DNA of 10,998 nt, taken from assembly GCA_017610485.1 (NCBI GenBank), contig JAFCBY010000032.1:1-10998 (forward strand). Reading direction: 5' to 3'. Numbering within the stretch: position 1 is the stretch's first letter; every line of letters begins with the position of its first letter. The stretch comes from Candidatus Falkowiibacteriota bacterium (GTDB lineage: Archaea; Iainarchaeota; Iainarchaeia; Iainarchaeales; GCA-2688035). This document shows, piece after piece, positions 7,380 through 10,998 of this stretch. Under the pieces are notes generated by a model. That model did no database searches. It saw only the letters and a program-made list of their open reading frames with translations, and was not told the origin of the DNA. The position numbers and the translations under genes are program-made.

Positions 7380-7788
7380 CTTCTTCTGGCGCTTTAACCT
7401 CAACAATATCCTGCAAGCTTTCAAAATGAAAATCTCGCGTAACCAAAACCGCTTTGTTGTCCCTTGCAAGAATAGAGTGCAAAATGTCGGATTCGTGAGA
7501 GTCTCTTTTTATTGCGGTTAACTCTTTTGCTTCCGAGTATTGCTCATTAGAAATGGGCACTATTTCAAGAAAATGCTCGAAAGAAGAAAAAACCTGCTTT
7601 ATTTTTTCATCAGAATAATCCCGCCTCAGCTCATGGACAACGGTTTCGGAATACAAGACCATGCAGCCCTCCTTTTCACAATTCTTCAAGAACTGGAAGG
7701 CAAATTCGCCCAAAGGCCTGATGCCGTCTTTCCTGTCCTCAAAGTAGTCCCTCCAGATTGCAGTATCCAAGTAAAACCTTTGAGCCAT
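7366..7788 (-). CDS. PIN-domain ribonuclease, VapC-like probable toxin
   Basis: This is a 140-residue PIN-domain protein, a metal-dependent single-strand ribonuclease fold used by VapC toxins, which cleave tRNA or rRNA. The acidic active-site residues are in their usual places: Asp8 in FYLDTAIWRDYFE, Glu53 in SETVVHELRR, Asp101 in HESDILHSILAR and Asp119 in LVTRDFHF. All four are present, so the enzyme looks active. The start is ATG at 7788-7786 on the minus strand, with a minus-strand TATA box 26 bases upstream. The gene ends inside the 3' end of the ribbon-helix-helix gene. As a toxin it would be held in check by that neighbour, but the two have separate promoters, so a common operon cannot coordinate their dosage. 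Several PIN proteins act in RNA processing instead, which remains possible. Confidence 0.88.
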   Translation of the reverse strand: MAQRFYLDTAIWRDYFEDRKDGIRPLGEFAFQFLKNCEKEGCMVLYSETVVHELRRDYSDEKIKQVFSSFEHFLEIVPISNEQYSEAKELTAIKRDSHESDILHSILARDNKAVLVTRDFHFESLQDIVEVKAPEEVTFG

Positions 7789-7811
7789 CTAACAATTTTC
7801 CTCTCAATGCC

Positions 7812-7817
7812 TTTAAA
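7812..7817 (-). promoter_or_regulatory. TATA box for the PIN-domain gene
   Basis: TTTAAA, in the minus-strand context GGCTTTAAAGGC, is centred about 26 bases upstream of the PIN start codon. This predicts a leaderless transcript. The rest of 7818-7890 shows no feature I can support. Confidence 0.5.
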
Positions 7818-7897
7818 GCCCTTGGGAGAGTGGGCTTCCGGTGAAAGCCGCAAACCAGGCATGGCCAAAAACCTGCTTTTTGGGCAAGAAATAGAGC

Positions 7898-7908
7898 TTT
7901 TTTAAAGG
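7898..7908 (+). promoter_or_regulatory. Probable TATA box for EF-1A
   Basis: TTTTTTAAAGG lies about 100 bases before ATG 8002. Transcription would start near 7929, leaving a leader of about 70 bases. Another AT-rich candidate lies at 7921-7933, and the choice cannot be made from sequence alone. EF-1A needs its own promoter because the gene before it is on the other strand. Confidence 0.4.
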
Positions 7909-7987
7909 TTTTGATGTAGGGATTGATAATTGTATTGCAAAGGGTTTCCAATTTTTCCCTTAGAGAATTGGTGGCGAATTTAAGATT

Positions 7988-7993
7988 GGAGGT
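7988..7993 (+). promoter_or_regulatory. Strong ribosome binding site of EF-1A
   Basis: GGAGGT, a perfect Shine-Dalgarno core, ends 8 bases before ATG 8002. It is the strongest site in the window, as expected for one of the most abundant proteins in the cell. Confidence 0.75.
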
Positions 7994-8001
7994 AATTCAA
8001 A

Positions 8002-9297
8002 ATGGCAGATAAACCACATGTAAACCTGGTCTTCATTGGACATGTTGACCACGGGAAAAGTACACTGGTAGGAAGGCTCTTGTATGACAGCGGTGCGTTG
8101 TCAGAGCAGGAGTACAGGAAGCTTGAGGCTGAGGCAAAAGCCGTAGGAAAGGGAACATTTGCCTTTGCGTTCGCAATGGACAACCTTAAAGAGGAAAGGG
8201 AGAGAGGAGTAACAATCGACGTTTCCTACAAGAAATTTGAGGGAAAAAAGAACAATTTTACCATTATTGATGCACCAGGCCACAAAGACTTTATTAAGAA
8301 CATGATTACCGGAACAAGCCAGGCAGACGCGGCTGTTTTGGTTATTGCAGCCAAAGAAGGAGTAATGGCCCAAACAAAGGAGCACGCGTTTTTGGCACAG
8401 GTAATGGGCCTGAAGCAGCTTATAATTGCCGTAAACAAGATGGACGAAGTCAACTATGATGAGGCAAAGTTCAAAGAAGTTCAGGACGGCGCAAAAAAGC
8501 TTTTGAAAGGCGTTGGATATAAGGATGAGCAGATGAAGTTCATCCCGGTTTCAGCATGGGTTGGAGACAACGTTGCAAAGAAATCCGAGAAGATGGGCTG
8601 GTACAGCGGTCCAGCTCTTATTGACATTCTGGACGAAATTGTTGCGCCAAAGCCGCCAACAGACAAGCCATTGAGGCTTCCAGTACAGGACGTGTACAAT
8701 ATTAAGGGAGTCGGCCTTGTTCCGGTTGGCAGGGTTGAAACAGGCGTAATGAAGCCAGGCGACAAGGTTGCCATAGAGCCAAGCGGCGCAAGGGGCGAGG
8801 TAAAAACGGTTGAAATGCACCACGAGCAGCTGAAGCAGGCAATTCCAGGTGACAATGTTGGATTCAACATTAGGGGCTTGGGCAAGGGAGATGTTGCAAG
8901 GGGCGACGTAATCGGCCCGGCAAGCGACCCCCCAACAGTTGCAAAAGAGTTTGAGGCACAGATTGTTGTGCTGTCACACCCAACCGCAATTCCTGTTGGA
9001 TACACGCCGGTCTTCCACCTGCACACAGCCCAACTGTCATGCAGGCTTGACGCTATAATGAAAAAGCTCGACCCAAAGACGGGAACGGTCAAGGAAGAGA
9101 ACCCAAAGTTCTTGAAGACCGGTGACGCAGCAATAGTCAAAATCATCCCAACCAAGCCGGTTGTTGTGGAGGAATACAAGAAGTTCCCGCAGCTGGGCAG
9201 GTTTGCAATAAGGGACATGGGACAGACTGTTGCGGCAGGAATGGTCACAAAGGTCGTGCCAAGGGAAAAGCCGCAAGCAAAGGAAAAGAAAAAGTAA
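8002..9297 (+). CDS. tuf: Translation elongation factor 1-alpha (EF-1A)
   Basis: This 431-residue GTPase delivers aminoacyl-tRNA to the ribosome and is of typical archaeal length. GTP-binding motifs are GHVDHGKST (residues 13-21), the RGVTIDVSYKKF switch I region, DAPGHKDF in switch II, NKMD, and SAWVGDN for the purine loop. Domains 2 and 3 follow, with the YNIKGVGLVPVGRVETGVMKPG strand region and the FPQLGRFAIRDMGQTVAAGMV C-terminal signature. A short basic tail (EKPQAKEKKK) ends the protein. The ATG is set by a perfect GGAGGT site. In many archaea EF-1A directly follows EF-2. Here 2.5 kb of accessory sequence lies between them, and EF-1A appears to have its own promoter. The TAA stop is followed by a run of seven T. 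Confidence 0.97.
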   Translation: MADKPHVNLVFIGHVDHGKSTLVGRLLYDSGALSEQEYRKLEAEAKAVGKGTFAFAFAMDNLKEERERGVTIDVSYKKFEGKKNNFTIIDAPGHKDFIKNMITGTSQADAAVLVIAAKEGVMAQTKEHAFLAQVMGLKQLIIAVNKMDEVNYDEAKFKEVQDGAKKLLKGVGYKDEQMKFIPVSAWVGDNVAKKSEKMGWYSGPALIDILDEIVAPKPPTDKPLRLPVQDVYNIKGVGLVPVGRVETGVMKPGDKVAIEPSGARGEVKTVEMHHEQLKQAIPGDNVGFNIRGLGKGDVARGDVIGPASDPPTVAKEFEAQIVVLSHPTAIPVGYTPVFHLHTAQLSCRLDAIMKKLDPKTGTVKEENPKFLKTGDAAIVKIIPTKPVVVEEYKKFPQLGRFAIRDMGQTVAAGMVTKVVPREKPQAKEKKK

Positions 9298-9298
9298 A

Positions 9299-9305
9299 TT
9301 TTTTT
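9299..9305 (+). terminator. Oligo-T run after EF-1A
   Basis: Seven consecutive T start one base after the EF-1A stop codon. Archaeal RNA polymerase can terminate at such runs without a hairpin. Some readthrough into uS10 may still occur. Confidence 0.45.
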
Positions 9306-9323
9306 CCTAGGACAGCGAAAAAA

Positions 9324-9341
9324 GGAAAAGAGACCTTTTCC
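9324..9341 (+). repeat. Inverted repeat 1 in the EF-1A to uS10 spacer
   Basis: GGAAAAG and CTTTTCC form a perfect seven-pair stem around the loop AGAC. Ten A follow, so on the minus strand it would look like a hairpin preceded by T, not followed by it. It shares the GGAAAA/TTTTCC core with the second inverted repeat 20 bases downstream. Confidence 0.6.
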
Positions 9342-9361
9342 AAAAAAAAAAGTTAGGTTGC

Positions 9362-9387
9362 GGAAAATGGCGCTGTTGCCATTTTCC
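9362..9387 (+). repeat. Inverted repeat 2: perfect ten-pair hairpin upstream of uS10
   Basis: GGAAAATGGC and GCCATTTTCC pair perfectly around the six-base loop GCTGTT. The sequence AATTTATTTTTATTTT follows directly. In RNA this looks like a bacterial-style intrinsic terminator. In DNA it is a palindrome abutting the likely TATA box of uS10, where a protein could bind. The sequence alone does not decide between the two. Confidence 0.7.
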
Positions 9388-9403
9388 AATTTATTTTTAT
9401 TTT
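9388..9403 (+). promoter_or_regulatory. TATA-like region for uS10
   Basis: AATTTATTTTTATTT is centred about 40 bases before ATG 9437. Transcription would begin near 9421, leaving a short leader that contains AGGTGA at 9425-9430, six bases before the ATG. The same T-rich tract could instead be the tail of a terminator hairpin. Confidence 0.4.
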
Positions 9404-9436
9404 CCCCAGCGTGGGAATTCGCAAAGGTGAACTGTT

Positions 9437-9745
9437 ATGCAAAAAGCAAGAATAAAACTGACATCCCCTGATTTTGAACAGTTGACCGAAATTGCGGAAA
9501 GAATAACAGGAGTTGCAGAAAGAACAGGCGTGAAACACTCAGGCATAATTCCGCTCCCTACAAAAAAGCTCATTGTTCCAACCAGGAAAAGCCCCTGCGG
9601 AGGCGGAACAGAAACCTATGAAAGGTGGCAGCTCCGCATCCACAAAAGGCTAATTGACGTGGAAGCCGATGAGAGAACCCTCAGGCGAATTATGAGGGTT
9701 GAAATTCCTGAGTCAGTCCACGTGGAAATAGAGCTCAGGGAATAG
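9437..9745 (+). CDS. rpsJ: Small-subunit ribosomal protein uS10
   Basis: This 102-residue small-subunit protein sits at the head of the 30S particle and contacts 16S rRNA. It is of normal archaeal size. Recognisable segments are ARIKLTSPDFEQLTEIAERI, SGIIPLPTKKLIVPTRKSP, the TETYERWQLRIHKRLIDVEA segment and the ending IPESVHVEIELRE. The start follows AGGTGA with six bases of spacing. Archaea usually place uS10 directly after EF-1A, as here. However, the 139-base gap with two hairpins and a possible promoter suggests separate or attenuated expression. Nothing downstream continues the ribosomal operon. Confidence 0.96.
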   Translation: MQKARIKLTSPDFEQLTEIAERITGVAERTGVKHSGIIPLPTKKLIVPTRKSPCGGGTETYERWQLRIHKRLIDVEADERTLRRIMRVEIPESVHVEIELRE

Positions 9746-9748
9746 CTA

Positions 9749-9778
9749 CCCCCCCTTGTTTGCCTTTTTTGGGGGGGG
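9749..9778 (+). repeat. C7/G8 homopolymer inverted repeat
   Basis: Seven C (9749-9755) and eight G (9771-9778) can pair around a T-rich loop of about 15 bases. This begins four bases after the uS10 stop and lies 12 bases before the next TATA box. The T-run is inside the loop rather than after the stem, so it is not a standard terminator. An alternative fold pairs TGCC at 9761 with GGCA at 9777. Confidence 0.55.
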
Positions 9779-9789
9779 CAGGCAATATG

Positions 9790-9797
9790 TTTTTATA
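9790..9797 (+). promoter_or_regulatory. TATA box for the DUF2283 gene
   Basis: TTTTTATA lies about 37 bases before ATG 9831. The predicted transcript start, near 9820, leaves a leader of about ten bases carrying GTGAT as a minimal ribosome site. Confidence 0.5.
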
Positions 9798-9830
9798 GAC
9801 TTTAAGCCAATATGTCTACTGTGATTGTAA

Positions 9831-10040
9831 ATGAAAGTGAGTTATGACAAAAGCGTTGACGCAATGTACATTGCTTTGGAGGACGTCAAGCCGCGTTCAG
9901 TGAAGAAGACAATTTCTTTGAACGAAGACCTCATCGTGGATTTTGACAAGGACAGTAAGATAGTGGGAATCGAGATTCTTAGCGTTTCAAAGAATTTGGC
10001 CCAAAAGGAATTGAGGCAGTTTGCAAAAGCAGGAGCCTAG
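9831..10040 (+). CDS. DUF2283 family small protein, probable antitoxin-like partner
   Basis: This 69-residue protein has the DUF2283 pattern: it opens MKVSYDKSVDAMYIALEDV, has an acidic strand EDLIVDFDKDSKIVGIEILS in the middle, and ends in a helix SKNLAQKELRQFAKAGA. The family is widespread in bacteria and archaea. It is often found beside small DUF4258 proteins, a pairing that resembles toxin-antitoxin modules; the biochemical role is not established. Exactly such a DUF4258 gene, though broken, lies on the opposite strand, tail to tail. The TAG stop of this gene and the TAG stop of the partner are the two strands of one CTAG palindrome at 10037-10040. The gene has its own TATA box. The reading frame is intact. 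Confidence 0.85.
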   Translation: MKVSYDKSVDAMYIALEDVKPRSVKKTISLNEDLIVDFDKDSKIVGIEILSVSKNLAQKELRQFAKAGA

Positions 10041-10271
10041 TCAAAATAGGCACTAACCACAACTATCTTGTTTTCTTCTTCTACAAAAACGATGTGCCAA
10101 AGCCTGTCAAGCTTCTTGGTTGCAATCTTCCTTCCAGAAAAAAGAGGTTTTTACATAGTCAGGACTCTTTATGATATCTTTCACAGTTACCTCATTGAGA
10201 CCTCTTTACAGCAACCTCTCCTTCGCATGCTTGGAAAACACCACTTGCATAGAACGGCTATGTTTCAACAT
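10037..10271 (-). pseudogene. DUF4258 family gene, disrupted by a nonsense codon and a frameshift
   Basis: The minus strand from ATG 10271 reads MLKHSRSMQVVFSKHAKERLL, then a TAA at 10208-10206, then RGLNEVTVKDIIKSPDYVKT. After a one-base insertion in the T-run opposite the six A at 10138-10143, the frame continues SGRKIATKKLDRLWHIVFVEEE and NKIVVVSAYFD to a TAG at 10039-10037. Joined, this gives about 77 residues with the DUF4258 layout: a KHAxERL helix, an EVxxxIxxPDYV helix, then three strands ending VVVSAYF. Family members are thought to be toxin-like or RNA-binding partners of small antitoxin-like proteins, which is not proven. Two independent lesions suggest true loss of function. A single-base error in the homopolymer is possible for the frameshift but would not explain the TAA. 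The partner DUF2283 gene is intact. Confidence 0.75.
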
Positions 10272-10305
10272 TTTTTAAGGCTAATGCCAGCCCTTTGCCG
10301 AAACC

Positions 10306-10316
10306 CTTTTTAAGAA
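10306..10316. promoter_or_regulatory. Shared, nearly symmetrical TATA region between rpiB and the DUF4258 remnant
   Basis: CTTTTTAAGAA reads as a TATA-like box on both strands (TTCTTAAAAAG on the minus strand). It lies about 37 bases before the rpiB start and about 40 bases before the DUF4258 start. It may serve as one bidirectional promoter core. The 75-base gap holds no other feature that I can support. Confidence 0.4.
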
Positions 10317-10346
10317 CAAGGCCCTTTTTCTTTTGGGGAATTGGAT

Positions 10347-10802
10347 TTGAAGTACTACATTGGCTCAGACCACGCTGGGTTTCAGCTCAAAAATGGGCTG
10401 AGGGTCAGCCTGAAAAAGGACTTTGATTTCACTGACTTGGGCGTGTATGTGGCCGAACGCGTTGACTACCCGGACATTGCAATAAAGCTTGCAAAAAGGG
10501 TTGCCTCGGAAAAGGATGCAATGGGCGTCCTTGTATGTGGCTCTGGAATTGGAATGAGCATGGTTGCAAATAAGGTGCCTGGCGTGAGAGCGGCTTTGAT
10601 ATACGATGGGTTTACCGCAAAGCTGGCAAGGCAGCACAATAATGCGAACGTGGCCTGCCTGGGCGAAAGAAACATAACAGGAAGAACTGCCATGGCACTT
10701 GTAAAGACATTCCTCGAAACCGACTTTTTAGGAAAGGAAAAAGGCGGGGAAAGGCATTTGCAGCGCGTGAAAAAGATTGACAGAATAGGGCAGGAAAGCT
10801 AA
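10347..10802 (+). CDS. rpiB: Ribose-5-phosphate isomerase B (RpiB/LacAB family)
   Basis: This 151-residue enzyme probably interconverts ribose 5-phosphate and ribulose 5-phosphate to supply nucleotide precursors. The sequence opens KYYIGSDHAGFQLK, matching the RpiB start (IGSDHAG), where Asp8 and His9 bind phosphate and substrate. Cys64 in VLVCGSGIGMSMVANK is the expected catalytic base. ARQHNNANVACLGER holds His97, the ring-opening residue. All key residues are kept, and length is normal. No ATG is available: the upstream frame is closed by TAA at 10311. TTG 10347 is preferred over TTG 10341 because it gives the family N-terminus and leaves GGGG about eight bases upstream. RpiB is more common in bacteria; most archaea use RpiA, so this gene may have been acquired. 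Related sugar-phosphate isomerases such as LacA/LacB or allose enzymes cannot be fully excluded. Confidence 0.92.
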   Translation: MKYYIGSDHAGFQLKNGLRVSLKKDFDFTDLGVYVAERVDYPDIAIKLAKRVASEKDAMGVLVCGSGIGMSMVANKVPGVRAALIYDGFTAKLARQHNNANVACLGERNITGRTAMALVKTFLETDFLGKEKGGERHLQRVKKIDRIGQES

Positions 10803-10812
10803 AAAGAGAAGC

Positions 10813-10823
10813 ATTTTAATAAA
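10813..10823 (+). promoter_or_regulatory. TATA box for the 10851 gene
   Basis: ATTTTAATAAA is centred about 33 bases before ATG 10851, predicting a transcript start near 10843 and a very short leader. The gap after rpiB is only 48 bases, so both readthrough and separate transcription are possible. Confidence 0.5.
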
Positions 10824-10850
10824 GGAAAGACTAAAATTAAGCAGGTTCCG

Positions 10851-10998
10851 ATGAAACAAGCCCTAATATTCCTAGCCTTTGTTCTGCTGGCGTACAGCAG
10901 CTATGCCACAGGCTACCCAAGCACAGGCTTTGAAGCAGCCGGCTCACAGCAAGTAATACCAAACATGCCAGTTGAAATCGAGCCAATAGTATCAGCAA
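10851..10998 (+). CDS. Probable secreted protein, N-terminal part, cut by window end
   Basis: Forty-nine codons are visible before the window ends. The start MKQALIFLAFVLLAYSSYAT is a typical Sec signal peptide: one positive residue, a hydrophobic core of about 12 residues, and a small-residue exit around AYSSYAT-GYPST. The mature part so far (GYPSTGFEAAGSQQVIPNMP) is rich in Gly, Ser, Pro and Ala and gives no family signature. The protein is likely exported or anchored at the cell surface. The start is supported by the TATA spacing. No function can be named from this fragment. Confidence 0.75.
   Translation, partial: MKQALIFLAFVLLAYSSYATGYPSTGFEAAGSQQVIPNMPVEIEPIVSA

Noticed and set aside
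7540..7905. Open frame of 121 codons on the + strand across the PIN gene
   Set aside because: It is antisense to the PIN gene, whose catalytic residues are all present. It continues into spacer without any protein-like pattern.
8481..9389. Long open frame (302 codons) on the minus strand opposite EF-1A
   Set aside because: It is the mirror of a strongly conserved gene. Its translation is rich in Ser, Phe and Thr with no family pattern, as expected from the reverse of purine-rich coding DNA.
10068..10313. Open frame of 81 codons on the + strand after DUF2283
   Set aside because: It is antisense to the DUF4258 remnant, which gives a recognisable family on the minus strand. The + strand translation has no family signature.
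1..10998. Genome-wide reassignment of TGA to Trp
   Set aside because: rpoA1, rpoA2, EF-2, the SPFH gene and the RHH gene all end with TGA. EF-2 and rpoA2 stop exactly where their families end, and these genes use TGG for Trp.
1..10998. CRISPR array, rRNA or insertion sequence
   Set aside because: No regularly spaced repeats, no rRNA-like blocks, and no transposase or terminal repeats were seen in the window.

Overview
This is a core archaeal chromosome segment. The genes at its left end follow the classical archaeal order: RNA polymerase A' (3' end only), RNA polymerase A'', ribosomal protein L30e, archaeal NusA-like KH protein, uS12, uS7 and EF-2. Further right come EF-1A and uS10. Proteins are archaeal in type: split RNA polymerase subunit A, L30e, and EF-2 with an intact diphthamide-site motif. 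TATA-like boxes occur about 26-33 bases before several starts, and operon genes carry GGTGA-type ribosome binding sites. Arginine is mostly AGG/AGA. The lineage cannot be fixed without alignment. A small-genome DPANN-type archaeon is plausible (inference, low confidence).

Layout. Positions 1-5469 form one tightly packed + strand operon for transcription and translation, with gaps of 5-19 bases. Positions 5470-8001 break the usual passage from EF-2 to EF-1A. This part holds a monocistronic SPFH/stomatin-like membrane protein, a roughly 700-base stretch with no intact gene, and a ribbon-helix-helix protein facing a PIN-domain ribonuclease tail to tail. The 700-base stretch contains a reading frame with five TGA codons but no TAA or TAG. 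Positions 8002-9745 hold EF-1A and uS10, separated by a 139-base spacer with two perfect hairpins. Positions 9746-10346 hold a DUF2283 gene facing a broken DUF4258 gene, again tail to tail. The broken gene has one nonsense codon and one frameshift and is easy to miss. Positions 10347-10998 hold ribose-5-phosphate isomerase B (TTG start) and the first 49 codons of a probably secreted protein.

How the parts work together. Most of the window is the machinery of RNA synthesis (RpoA', RpoA'', NusA-like protein) and protein synthesis (uS12, uS7, uS10, L30e, EF-2, EF-1A). The accessory genes differ in control: several have their own TATA box placed so that transcription would begin at or very near the start codon, whereas operon genes use a Shine-Dalgarno site. 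Points most worth a second look are the two tail-to-tail antitoxin/toxin-like pairs flanking EF-1A/uS10, the TGA-punctuated frame at 6444-7001, and the hairpins upstream of uS10. I saw no CRISPR array, tRNA, rRNA or insertion sequence.
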